Assembly: GCA_900239685.1 (NCBI GenBank)
Contig: OENT01000307.1
Location: forward strand, 1-64,000
DNA: 64,000 nt
From: Rotaria macrura
Taxonomy: Eukaryota; Rotifera; Eurotatoria; Philodinida; Philodinidae
Direction of reading: 5' to 3'
Each line of letters begins with the position of its first letter. Position 1 is the first letter of the stretch. This document shows, piece by piece, positions 38,537 to 52,562 of the stretch. The position numbers and the translations under genes were made by a program. The notes under the pieces are model-generated. The model did no database searches. It was not told the DNA's origin and saw nothing but the letters and a program-made list of their open reading frames with translations.

Positions 38537-39035
38537 NNNNNNNNNNNNNNNNNNNNNNNNNNNNNNNNNNNNNNNNNNNNNNNNNNNNNNNNNNNNNNNN
38601 NNNNNNNNNNNNNNNNNNNNNNNNNNNNNNNNNNNNNNNNNNNNNNNNNNNNNNNNNNNNNNNNNNNNNNNNNNNNNNNNNNNNNNNNNNNNNNNNNNNN
38701 NNNNNNNNNNNNNNNNNNNNNNNNNNNNNNNNNNNNNNNNNNNNNNNNNNNNNNNNNNNNNNNNNNNNNNNNNNNNNNNNNNNNNNNNNNNNNNNNNNNN
38801 NNNNNNNNNNNNNNNNNNNNNNNNNNNNNNNNNNNNNNNNNNNNNNNNNNNNNNNNNNNNNNNNNNNNNNNNNNNNNNNNNNNNNNNNNNNNNNNNNNNN
38901 NNNNNNNNNNNNNNNNNNNNNNNNNNNNNNNNNNNNNNNNNNNNNNNNNNNNNNNNNNNNNNNNNNNNNNNNNNNNNNNNNNNNNNNNNNNNNNNNNNNN
39001 NNNNNNNNNNNNNNNNNNNNNNNNNNNNNNNNNNN
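38509..39035. other. (TA)n tract running into a 499-bp assembly gap
   Basis: A (TA)n run (38509-38536) follows CA-rich sequence and ends in N from 38537 to 39035. The gap probably marks an unresolved microsatellite. Open frames read through the N run are artefacts. Confidence 0.9.
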
Positions 39036-41940
39036 TATTGGGAAGTGAGAAAAGAATAACGCCTTTTGTCCATGATTACTGTTAAGAGAGAGAGAGAGAG
39101 ACCAACAGGGCGAAGCCAATTTATCTTTTACGAATTTATGATTGATACTTTATTACCACTACTAGCGATGCGAAATTGAACAGTGGGGTTAACTTTCATA
39201 TTAAGTGGTTAGAAATGCAGACAGCGACTGTTCTCTTTTTCATTTTTTTTGTCTTATCGACTTAAATGAACAAGACGCTCGTTTTGCTCTATCAAGTGCG
39301 AAAGATAACCTATTCAATTTCGAGTTCTTTTCATTTGGGTGCCATTTTTAAATGATCAATATGCATCACACATATACATATATGTGACGAATCGAGAAAT
39401 TCTTATGGCCTTAATAAACATTCTTTCGTAGTGGCTTTTTTTGTATAGGGAGGTAATCACGCGACTTCAATTATTTGTTATTGTTGCAAATATTAAGAAA
39501 AAGAGAAAAAAAAACGGATCTTATACAAACAAATGACATTTCGTTTCATCTTGTAACTTGTTCATTAGTTCTACGTATGCATCTTCTCTCCGAAAAGTAA
39601 ATAAAGACTACGACTACAACAACGACGATGATGATGATGATCTGACAATCGGCTTTGAGTATATGAGAGATGCTTGACTGAATACGACTGTATATATACT
39701 TGATACAAACACACATATACGCACAAAAGGATAACACCTTGAAGCGTTTGTACATTGACAAGTGGCACAATTCTATTGATCCGCATTTATGTATGCATGC
39801 ATGCATGCATGCATTCATGTGCGTAAAGGTAGACTTTAAAGAAGAGAAAATTGAAGTGGATGTGTTGTTTGACTTAGTTGACTAACTACAGTTGAACTTA
39901 ACGTATACGGCAAACAAATAAATGCATTTAAATCTGTATATGTGTATTAATATCAAGAAAAGAAATATTACACATAAGTAAATGAAATATCAATAGATAT
40001 TAGTAGTCAGTGAATAATATTTTATATTACAAAATATATTATTTTTTTTGAATTCATTCATTGATAAATAAATCAAAACGAATGGAGATGAAGTCGATTA
40101 CTCGTATTTGTTTTTGATTAACATTATACTTTGATAAAAAGAAAACACTCCTTATTTCTCAGTTAATTTGATTACATGTATATGTAGAGCTTAGGTAAAA
40201 AAATGAGCCTACATCGGTAGAATAAATTGAACAGAAAAAGATTAATGAGTTAGAACATAGTCAATAATAGTGGTTTGCATGAAGTAAAAAAAAAAGGAAA
40301 ACGTTTGTACCATAAAGAGCTTTAATAATATAATCTATACGAGTGGTAAGCAACAAAAGTAGAGTTGCATTTCTCATTCAAGTATTTACAACTTTTTTCA
40401 AGTGCTAGATTGAGATAATGTGATGATTCTTCTTTGAGATATTGTAAAAAAAAAATATACATCCGTTTATCAATAAATACTATTGATTGTTGACTAGATG
40501 ATAATCAAGGTATCATAGAATACTATTATTTGAAAAATTTTATCCTTCATACGAAACTGTCTTGTAGCGAGAAGATGCTTTTTTGTTGACCGATAAATAT
40601 CAAAATAATAGACAGAATGTTTTTTAGCTCATAGATATACCTTTTATAAATTTAATGACAACGGAGTGTAAAATAATTGAAATTTAAATGAGCATAGTAA
40701 ATAGTTCCTCTTCTACTAATTGTTGTATTCGATATGTATGAACGGCAAGAATAAAGTGTATGAAATTTTGATACTATCTGTCAATATTCATTTCATCACT
40801 TTTCTATCACATGCATGCGATATCATCATTATACTGTAGGGTTATTAGTGTTGTACATTAATAGATTTTTTTCTTCTAATCAAACGACAATAGTTAAATG
40901 ATTGTGTTGAATTCAAAATTCTTTCTAAATACAAATGTCAGAATTAAAAATATATCAATGATGTTATTAGGATTGTTATTAATACGATGAGATAGCTTGA
41001 CGGAGATTCACTATGATAGATTGCAGTTAAAATTACTCTTACCGTTTGTCTTTTTCTATCGATATGCTTATCAAAATTATGATCAATTTACAACTGGCAA
41101 GTTAATAGATTTTTTTTCTTCACATACATATTTTGCATTCGTCAGAAGTTTTATTTAACGAACTATCATTGCAAAATCAGTTAAATTTGAATTATTTCAT
41201 TTAAAGGAATAAACATATGACTACATTTACGCATTAGATACTGCATAAACATTGTTATCAGTGACTAAATGAACAAAATAAACGTATGCATGAATGTGCG
41301 CCTGTCAATTTTCTTTTTCGTGTTAAAAATACCCAAACACAACAGAAACGAAGAAAGTGGTCCTCGTTTGATTTCGTTTTGCACTCATTTAAGTATGTTA
41401 TTAATTAAGGACGATTGAAAATATTGATTGCAGATCATTGATTAGAACGAAAAACTATCGCTTTTTTTCAAATCATCTTAAAAGGTTATCGAGACAAATC
41501 TCATTTTCTTATTCTCTATTTGTGTGTAAGTATATATGTGGTTGTGTTCATATTGGCGCGTGCCATATCTCTACACAGACGTTGTAGAAAAAGAAGAAAA
41601 AATGAAATAAAGGTTAAACACAAGACATTTGAATGGTAATAGTAAATATGCCGTCGACGGCATTACTAGTACCATTATCATCAAAACACTATCCACTTGA
41701 TTATAGTGCAGTAATGAGAGTAGTGAAGATGAATAACACAAGTGAAATTTTGCTATCCTTCTCTTCTATTATTGTTTCGTTTTTAGTTTCTCTCTTTTTT
41801 TCCTTTTATTGCATTCATTCGTTTGATGAAGTAATTTTATCTCTTCATTTTTCTAATATTCCATTTTCTCTTGCGCTTGTATTGTATGCCACGAAAATGT
41901 TCTTTAGTGCTATTCAAGCAAAAGAAAAGACATAAATTTG

Positions 41941-41973
<33 letters not shown>

Positions 41974-43236
41974 GTAGAATGGAATTCGCTCTCTTCCTTC
42001 GTTGTTCTAACTGTAAATAACAAACTTCACCTTTTTTTTTCTGTTTTGTTTCGTTATATTTTTTCTTCACCCTAGAAGAAGAAGTGAGTAGGAGATATAT
42101 ATTATACGACGATGATGATAATGATGCTATTATTTAGAAGGTAATGGCCTTTCAACAAAATAGTGTGAGAGAGCGGAAAAAACGAACCGAAAAGAAAATG
42201 CGACAGAGAGAGAGGGAGAGATAGAGAGAAAGATTGAGAGTGAAAAGAGAAAATCGAAACAGCAAAACGACGACACGCCGGGTAGACTTTCAGTAAATGT
42301 CCTTCACATATTTCAAACAGAAAAAAACAACATGGACGAAGAAAACGAAGGAAGATAAAGAAAACTAGAGATGAGTTATTGAAGCGTATCGGTTAGCATT
42401 TTCATTTTGCTGTATTAGATATTTTTGCCTTGCCTTTCGTGCCTGATGATTAGATACGCATATGAGTATGTTGACGAAGAGAAGTAATACACGTCAATAG
42501 ATAGTGGAAGACGTGGTAATAATAACCGTTGTAGTTTTTATTCCATACAGCAACTCATCATCATTCAGTTTTCTTTTTTTAACACACACACACACACACA
42601 CGAACAAACAAGCAGACGAACGCACATATACTCATTTCAAGGATATCGTATTTCCACACGAGGGCTGGAGGGTTTGACAGGGTAGTAAAGAAAAAGAAAG
42701 AAAGAGTATATACAGGTCTGTAGTATGACATTTGAATCAAATAAATTTGTTTCTCGAACCATTTTTTCCTAATAATTATTACTGATATTTTTCTCACACA
42801 TATATTTTTCTTGTTTTCGTGAGCTTTTGAAAGCATTGAAAGTCAAGTGGCTTTACAAGTCTTAGATTGTATGTACTTTCTCCGTTGCTCACATGTACTA
42901 CTTAGTATATTTTACTTCTTAAATATAGATAAAAGAAACTAAGTAAAGATATGCATTAGACATTTGAAAAGAAGAAAGAGAAGATAAATGAGTTATTCTA
43001 TTGTTTAGTTTATATGTGTATGTATGAATCAAGATTGATCGTATGAATGAAGAACGATAGGCAGAAAAAAGACACTATCTCTCGAGTTTTTTTTTTATAA
43101 AAAGCAAAGCTTTTATTTATTTTTCTAGTTAATGTTATCATCTAGTTGCCGATTTGTCTAGTCGTTAATTGAGACACAGGATATAAAGTTCCCCTGGTCG
43201 AAGAAAACTAATAAATACAAGAATTCGTCAATAAAC
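39036..43236. other. gene-poor region upstream of the PDZ gene
   Basis: No convincing coding sequence on either strand. Simple repeats are frequent: (GA)n at 39085-39101, (GCAT)n at 39792-39814, (TA)n at 41941-41968, GA-rich sequence at 42203-42245 and (CA)n at 42581-42601. The promoter of the PDZ scaffold gene should lie towards the right end. Confidence 0.5.
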
Positions 43237-46200
43237 ATGATGCAAATTGGAACAAATCAATCGACTACATACCATAGTCAACCATCGTTAACTACATCAA
43301 GTGGACAAGCAGGTCGTTCATCATCAACATCTCGTCAACAACAATCTCAATATGATAGTGAACAAATATCAAACATTCGTCCTCGTTTATGTACTCTACG
43401 TAAATGGCCTCATTATGATGGTAATAAAGAAGACAAAACAATCTTACGAAATTAAAATCTTGAATAAAATATTTTCTAGGCTACGGGGTTCATCTAGCTC
43501 GTAATCAACATTGGCATGGTTTACGCATTGGTGATGTTGAACCAAATAGTCCAGCTGAAAGTGGTGGCCTTCTACGTGAAGATGTTGTATTGGCTGTAAA
43601 TGGTCATTCAGTCGAAAATGATGATTTTTTTGTTATACTCTCATTTATTCAACATGAACTTGAAGATGATCAAATTCGTTTCTTAGTACTTGATCCGCAT
43701 AGTGCCGATATAGCTCGACGTAATCATCTCAATATTGATGAAAATTATCGAACATGTGTTCGAATGGAAACACCAACACTAACTGTAAGTCCAGAAAAAC
43801 TTCTCTATGATCAATGGCGTACAACAAATAATATTGATCCAACAGCGGCACAGAATACAATCAATCTTGGGCCAACACCATCAGTAAATCAAAGCCAATC
43901 AAATATAAATAATCAACGACATCGAGAGAAATCTCCGAGTCAAGGACCTGAAGTTTATACATTTTTACCATATTCAGGTGAGTTTCTAGTCTATGTCATT
44001 GACAAAACGTTCTTTAGTCGTTCATTTCAAACTTTGTTTTTAAAAAAAGAACAACAAAAGAAATTCGAGTTATTTTTTTTCCGAATCCTATTCTTTCTTT
44101 CACTAAATACTCTATCAACGAAAATGATCTATTACAGATCATGCGATTGAGAACGGCAAAACCTTTTTCGATATTGTCTTCGAACAAGAAAAGAATTCAT
44201 CTTCGAACAAACAATCACAAGATAACTCACAATCGACTAAACCTAAAACTTCAACCGGTGACAATAATAATAATAATAATATAAAAGAAACTACTCCCAT
44301 CATTCATGGTATTAACAGTTTAGTTGCAAGTGTTGGAAATATTCAACCTATTGTACCTATCAAACAAGTTGACGTTAATACTGATGAAACTGAAGCCGAA
44401 CATGATAAATCGAATACTAAGCGTAAAAGTAGCAGTGAATCACTTACTAGCAGTTCGAAAGCTGATGAAGCTGCATCATTTTTTGACAAACTTAAAAGTA
44501 GATTTAACGTACAAAGCTCTACTACAAAAACTGCTGATGAAAAAAAAACACCCGAAATCTATGATCATCTATGGACTACATTATCAAAACCGGAGGGTAG
44601 GAGATGAGAAAAGCCAGCAAATAATAAACGTAAAACGCTTCTGGTTATGGATGCTGCTTATCATTCTTTTTTAACTAGTGTTTCTATGTTCTTTTCTCTC
44701 GCATGACTGTGCATGAAATCAAGTTATTGTTGTTTGTCTAATTTCCTACATGTAAATTTTCTATATCATAGTTATTCTTACTTTCTCTTTTAAAGACACA
44801 ACTAGCGATTTAAAACCTGAAACACGCCATTGTTCAATAGCTCTTCGTCCAGGCATTGATACCATTGGAATATCATTACAACCTGATAAAGAGCTCGGTC
44901 ATATTATTAAAGGTGTTGAAAGTAATTCTCCAGCAGATCGCGCTGGTATCGAAAAAGACGATTGTATCGTAACACTTAATGATGTACCACTTCTTAACAT
45001 ACCATATGAAAATGTCTTAAATGTTCTCAAACAAAGTCGTAACGAATCAAATCTTGATTTTGTTGTTGCGAAGAAATCCTATCTTCTTAAATCACGTCAA
45101 AAAGGTTCAACACCAAATACAGCTGGTGAAGTCATGCCATCATCAAATCTATCCGAACGCGATGTTTCATCAACATCAGGAGCGGCAAGAACATTGGAAC
45201 AGCTTTACAATAAATATAACAATGAACGACAATCATCATTCAACGATCAAACAGATTCCTATCGGCCACGAGAAGCGACTTCTACAACAAAAAACGACCG
45301 ATATGATCGAGTTTCACCTTCGTTCGATGATTCACGCTATTCATCAAAACAACAAGGACAGATATTGCAAGGCGTTGGTCCAGCTACAGCTGATAGATCG
45401 TCCTGGGGAATATCAACTGAAAAACCAACCGATTTGCCGGCACCAGTGAGTGGTGATTCATCGATTCGTTCACAATCGTACGGTCGACGAACAGGTTAGA
45501 ATCTAGTTTGTACATTTTTCTTCTCCCTATACTATACAAATTGCAAATACTTTACATAACATTTATGTGACATTTAGAAAAAAAAATCTTCATAAGAACA
45601 ACCTTTTTGTATTATAAATAACATTTCATATTGCTTTTTCAAAATCTATTAATTAATACATAAGAAATAATAAGAGAACAAACCTTGCTTGAGAAACTTC
45701 TCCAGTAAATCCGTAAGATTTTACTAAAATTTCAATATACGAAATTTATCAAAAATTATTAGATCCTTGTTCTTAGATAATATCTAGTTCATGAAGGCAT
45801 TTTTGAAGTTATGTATTTTGAAGTGATTGTGCACAAGACTTGTCAGCTTCTATGATAAAGATTTATATCGATAATATCTAGAATATATGCTAAAGTTTAG
45901 GTTGATACTCGGGAATGAAATTTTTTGTAAAATTGATCTAGTTACTGATCTATAATGAGAGAACAAAGTTGATTTAACATAGGAGTTGATGATTCATCTG
46001 TGAGAAAATTTCCATCGTTTACTGAAGACAAATCTTTCTCTCTGTTACAATATCCTTTTTGTATCGATTTAGATGCCGATGATACAAAGGCACGTGCTAG
46101 TTCACTAGAAGACTCGTTTAAACCTTTACAAGTTGGTATTACCAATCAAACACCATCACAGCCAACGGGTAATATTTCACCGACTTTTCCAAGTAGCACT

Positions 46201-49200
46201 CTTTCTAGTGACGGATATCGTACGTCACGACCAACTTCATCCAGTGAACAACGAGATAGTTCACCGAAACGTATACCGAGTCCAGACAAAGTACAGTCAG
46301 GTACACGTGGTGATACAATATCATCAGCAACATCACGACAAACTCCATTCATTCAAAATATTCAAAGTGCTACACCTATCATACCTGTTCCAACATCATC
46401 AACAACACCTGATTATGACCAGAGTTTGTTAAAACTTATTTTCAATCATTATATTGTATCGTACTGTTTCGTACTTTTTTTGCCTATGTAGGAAGTTTTC
46501 CAACAACTCAATCAAGTCAATCAGATACACGCTTAGGTAAGATGATCTCTTTACGAAATCTAGTTAAGTATTTTAAATAAAAAAACCTATTATGAAACAA
46601 AAAAAAATTCAAACCTACATGTGACTCTACAGGCCCGACAAAAGCGGTTAGCGCTCCGAGTAGACCTATCAAAGGCATTCTACCTGTGCCTATATACGGT
46701 GATACGGATGAAGATGATGACGATTTATCTGACATATCAGAAAAATCTCATGAAGAAGACGCAACCGATCCAATTGTACACAAAACTTCCCCAACGAAAT
46801 TCGGCGAAATTAAATATGACAATAGATATGATGCACCATATCCTCAATCATTACGAACATCAAATAAACCAGAAACATCATTGTACCCTACAGATGAACA
46901 AGCAAATTTCCGTAAAGATCTCAATACAAAACCATCACTAGCATCAACAATATCGGATGCCGATGAACTACCATCAGTACCACCAACAACAGTAGGAAAA
47001 TTAGTTGTAAAAGCCCATCGTTTAGAACATTCGGATAGTGAAGATACAACGTCCGGTGCTGATTCGCACAATCCAAGGCAATCGGCTGGAGACGCATTCT
47101 ATTCACCCGATGAATCTGCTGGCGATGAATATGAAACGGAAGATCAACAGAAAAAACCGTGGAAGTCACCTTTTCAACAGCAAAATGAAACTCAACAAAT
47201 TACATCACCCTATACAGGAAAACCTCTATACATGATTGAAAAATTGCATCGAGAACAAGATACCGAAGAAGAAGATGATGATGATGATGAAGATAACGGT
47301 GATAAGTCCAATAAATCGGCTTCATCCGAAAGTGTAAAAACACCTGTAATGTCAAAAAGATTGGCGATGGGTGAGCCATTCATAAAAATATTGACTTTGG
47401 TGACATCGGGTTCTATACTAATACTACGTTTGTTTGCGGTGCATCCTTTTTTACCTATCTCATTCAACTCGAACAATATAACAACTTTCTATTATCCCTT
47501 GAATGTTTGTCTTTATTTTCTGCTCAATAATCTTTTATAATATTAGTACCATTGAAAACTATTCGTTAATTGATCTATTTTTCTTTTAGCTAAAATGTCC
47601 TTATCTGAATTGAAAGATCTTGGCTATGAATTTCATAATATAAAGCTCATGCAACCTACTGAAACAAGTCCCGTAGGTCTCAAGTTAACCAAACAGCAAG
47701 ATCCATTGCAATATGTTATAACAGCTGTTGCTAAAGGAACAAAAGCTGATTTAGCTGGTCTCAATGTTAACGATTGGCTTATTAAGATTGAAGGTCAAGA
47801 TATACGTTTAGTTGAATTTTCTGAAGTTTCACAAAATATTCGCAAATTATTAACTGATGCTGGTTTAATCGATATGGTTATAGCAAGAAAAAGAACTTCA
47901 ACATCATCGCCAGCAGGTCAACAAACCGCTAAAGAACAAACATCGTTACCTTCATCACGACCTGAATCCCTTAGTCGTCAACAAGGAGGTTAAATTTTGA
48001 TGCTCATTATTTTTCATAGAGCTAGGCCAATAGAAAATCATATATATATATATATATCCTATTTTTAGCTGCTATTCCAACATCACTATTAACAACCGAT
48101 ATAACACGTGATACACCTGATTACAGTCAAGTTCGTTTTCTACCTGATCGATCTACAAGTCCACCAACAGCTCAACATCCACGTTCACCAACAACTAAAC
48201 ATGAGTCACAGGCCAATACAGTCGGTGGCCCATTTTCAGTTGGCTTAACAAATCCGATACCTGATGATAATGCAACAAAATCCCCACGTTCACAAAGTCG
48301 TTCGCCAAGTAGTTCACCAGTACGAGACTATACATTTGACCAACAAATTAGAAAGCCAATAAATCAAAAAAGTATGTACTATAGTGACGAACAATAAGTT
48401 GAGAGCACGTATGTTTCCCAACAAAATAATGAAATAGCCAAGATTCAATTGAATCTAAAAATTTTGAAACACAAGTTTTCAGATTACACTAATACGTATC
48501 CAAGTTATGTTCATATGAACTACATACATTCGATTTTGATAGAAGTATTCATCATTGAGAAACATTTTCTAATTGAACATAAGAAAAAAATACAGTTCCT
48601 CTTAACTTCTATTCGTTCTCATTATTTTCGTTATATTTTTAAATATTGTTTTATCATTTTATTCTGTAGTATCTGACGAATTCGATGAACGTGACATAAG
48701 ACAAATTGTACTGAAAGAAGCATTAGGATTAGATTTTAATTCATTTATACCCGAAAATGATAGTCAAACACAAACACATTTCATCAGCAATGTACAACAA
48801 TCATCCATGGCTGATAAGGCCGGGTTACGTGATGGTGATCGCATATTGACAGTCAATGGTGTTGATGTTACAAATTCTGTACACGAAGATGTTCGTCGTA
48901 TGATGCAAACGAAAAAACCATTACAATTGACAGTTGTCAATGATCCAAAATATCTAGAATTAATTGAAAATGTTAAAAATGCTCAATCTCCATCAGGAAG
49001 TCCACCAGACATAAAAAGTTCGCCACCACCTGAGTACGAAAGTGTCGAACAACGAAAATCAGGTAATTCACGTGATAGATGTTTTTCTTATTTTTGACTT
49101 TGCCATCGCTGTAATAATTAGATCAAGCGAGTCGCTCCCGTTCACCGGCTAAAAGTGATACAAGTAGTAATTTGAAAATGACTGCTTCTAAATCGGAATC

Positions 49201-52200
49201 GCCGAAGCCAATCGATGATGATCTATCACAATATTTTCAAACTCTATTTACTGATGATAAAGGTCCTGTTCAAGTTAAACATTGCAGTTTGAGAAAAGAT
49301 CCAACCTATAATGGTTATGGTCTTGTATTACGTTATCAAAATGGTCTTCATTTAATTGATCAAGTTGAAGAAGATTCACCAGCTTTTAATGCTGGCCTAC
49401 GGGAAGATGACATTATTCTATATGTTGATAAGAAAAATGTTGAAAACTTAACACATGATGATGTTAAAATATTAATCCGAAAATTATCATTAGTAAACTT
49501 AGATATTGATTTAGTTTTAATGGGAAAATCTGATATCACACGATATAAAAATTATGAAGAAAAAAATGTAATTAATTGGCGATCAATATTTGATGATATG
49601 TCGAGTATTGAAACAACAAAAAGTAGGCCAATCATATATCGACGAAATTCATTTCATAAAAAGAAATTCTAGAAATTTTTAATATCTTTTCCTCTTCTTC
49701 TCTTCACATCATAATGCATGTTTAATTTTTGCTATTGAAGTATAAATATATATATATATATTTCAATTTACTCATATACTATCACTAGCTTGTCTTTTGA
49801 TGTTTTGTGTTTTTTTTTTTAATTGCATACATTCATTGACTTTGTCTGAAAAAGTCTTATTAATTAGTATTTGTATATAACTAATTGTGTGTGTGTGTGT
49901 GTATCGTAAATACTAATATAATTAACATTTTAAATAATATAGCAATAGTTTTTGCTTTTAACAACTAGAAATGAAATAAAAAACATCAAAACTCGTCTTT
50001 CGTTGCCTGTTGCACATATTTATTTACTGCATGTTGCATGTTTACCATTTAATAATAACAATGTATTATACTAATTTTTGATTTCGAATTACATAGGTGA
50101 TTTTAATCATCCATCTATTGTTTGTTTCGTTCTTAGCTGAACCATTAAAAGCGAGTGCTATTCGTTCATCAAGTGATCAAACACAAGAGAAACGAAAAAC
50201 TTCATCGGAATCATCGTCATCATCTATTAAAAATACAGCCCCTTATCCACCTACATCTTCCACAAGTCAAATGATAAATCAATCTGCAACGCGTGTGTGC
50301 GTATTACAGCCATCTGCTGACCGTACAGCTGGCTTTGCACTCAGTGGTAAAACTCCTCCACCATATATTATTTGTCAAGTTGAAAGTAATTCTCCAGCTG
50401 ATAAAGCCGGTTTACTTGTTAACGATGTACTCTTATCAATTAATGGTAAATCAGTAACTGAAACGAGTTATGAAGATACAGTCAAATTAATCAAAGATGC
50501 ACTCCAAAAGAAATCTGTCGAACTTGTTGTTCGAGACCAATCAACTCAATTACAACATGATAAGAAAACTCCAGATCAAACTAAATTTTCAATGGGTAGT
50601 AGTGATAGTAATATAGGAAGAAATAAAGATAGTTTAATGCAAGAACCAAGTCAACAAGGTGCCAATGCTGTTGAAGAATATCAAAGTATGTAAAATACAA
50701 AAGCAATCACTGGAAAAGAAAATAATGCTTTGAATGTATTTCAGTTTATATTGAGTTCCTATTTATTTTTCTCTCTCATATCAAGCTTTTTGAACATCAC
50801 TTGACAATACGCACGGATATCTTTGCATGAAAAACTTCTAACTCTATATGGGAATGATTGTTGGATATCTTATATTATAGAACAAAAATAAAAAGCATTC
50901 ATCGGTTTTTTCTTCTCATTCTGACTCCATTTCATCAATAAAGACCTATTACGCTGTTTACAAACAATAAGTCTTGTTCTCATTTTTTTCCCTCATATTC
51001 AACTTTCAAATGGTGTATTGTTCATTAAGCTGCTGTCGTTGTGGATGGATAGGGGATTAGTGAAGCCACACTGTCTTTTTGCACACTCTCTAAGCTTGAT
51101 ATTGATGACAACAAATGCCGCTTGTTCATTGACACTTCAAAAACAACGCCGATGCAAATAAACACGTAGCTGCTTTATTGCGAATAAAAATGAAGTAATT
51201 TAGTGGAAAATGATTGTCGTATAGTATCGAGCGAGTAAAATTGAATTGTCTCCTTTTATCTAAAATCATAAAACACTATTAAATACTTGGACATTAATAC
51301 GACATGGTAACCCGAAAAGCAAATTTTTACATAAGAATTAGCTTTTGTATTTATTAAAGTTGAAACAGAACACAAGGAATCTTTCATAAAATGGATATTC
51401 TAACAGTTAGATAGTTCGCCAATTGACACACAATCAAACAAACATATTTCTCTTTTTCGTTTACATCGTAGGTAACTGTCGGAGAATACTAAATTTGAAT
51501 TTGACGCAAAAACTGTTAGATCGAAAGTATTCTATTGAGATATATTTAACAAGGATCTGGAGAAACGTAAGATCATCAATACTACAGAATCATGGCGAGC
51601 TTGAAAAATATTTATCATAATCAAGCATTCATGATCAGAGATCCGTATGGAGTTATTTTCAAAACACATGCGATCCGATTCAGGACAATATTTTCTCTTG
51701 TTATTAGATTTTCAGAGATTCTTGTTTGAAAAATGTTTTTCTTCATTAAATTCCTAGACTAACGAGTTTTCTCTCATAGCATAGACTAAAATTATGTAGA
51801 ATAGAAGTAATGTCAAGTTTTTATTCATCATCAACATTTTACTTGACTTCTGAGAACCATGCATTTAAGAAACATTCAAAATTTTATCACATATATCATG
51901 ACTTTTGACATAATGTTTAAATTCAAAAGAAACCAAAGGTGTTCGAACTCTAAATTTTTATGGTAGAAGATATATATATATAGTCATGATTTTTAATTAG
52001 CTGTCAATATTGAACATGAATTAATTGATATTCCTCATTCAGTAGACTATTAGTTTATAACCTCATGTTAGTTGATTTGTCTGATGAGTAGGAAAATGAT
52101 CCTATCTGACATACGTTTTTTTTTTAAATTGAGACAATTCATTTTTCGCTTGCTTCAAAAGAAAAACAAAAGAGACGATCATTTTATGCTATTTAGCTTC

Positions 52201-52529
52201 AAATCTTAAGCCCGCAATTAATGTAAAGTGCATGAACAAATATAATCTAATAATTTCTTTTCGTTTTTTCTCTCTCTTTTAAGATCGAGCCATCTCCTCT
52301 TCCTCTGTCGACGGCAGCAGCAGCGCTACTACGAAGAATTTAGATTCGGGGCATAATTACAAATAAGAGACTATACTCACCATAAACATGTATTTTTTAA
52401 TAAAAAGCAAAAAGAACATTCTTTGTATTGAAAAATATTCACGATGCATGTTAAAGGCAAGTTTGCTTGATTTATTATACGATTTTTTTGTTTTCTTCGC
52501 TTTTAAATTGATCTTGTCCGTTCTTCCTC

Positions 52530-52562
<33 letters not shown>

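Noticed and set aside
38419-39119. Open frames of about 200 codons on both strands
   Set aside because: They consist almost wholly of the N run 38537-39035 and flanking TA/CA repeats; not coding.
46686-47476. Minus-strand and shifted open frames opposite the PDZ gene
   Set aside because: Shadows of the Ser/Asp-rich coding exon 46633-47370, which fits in phase on the plus strand.
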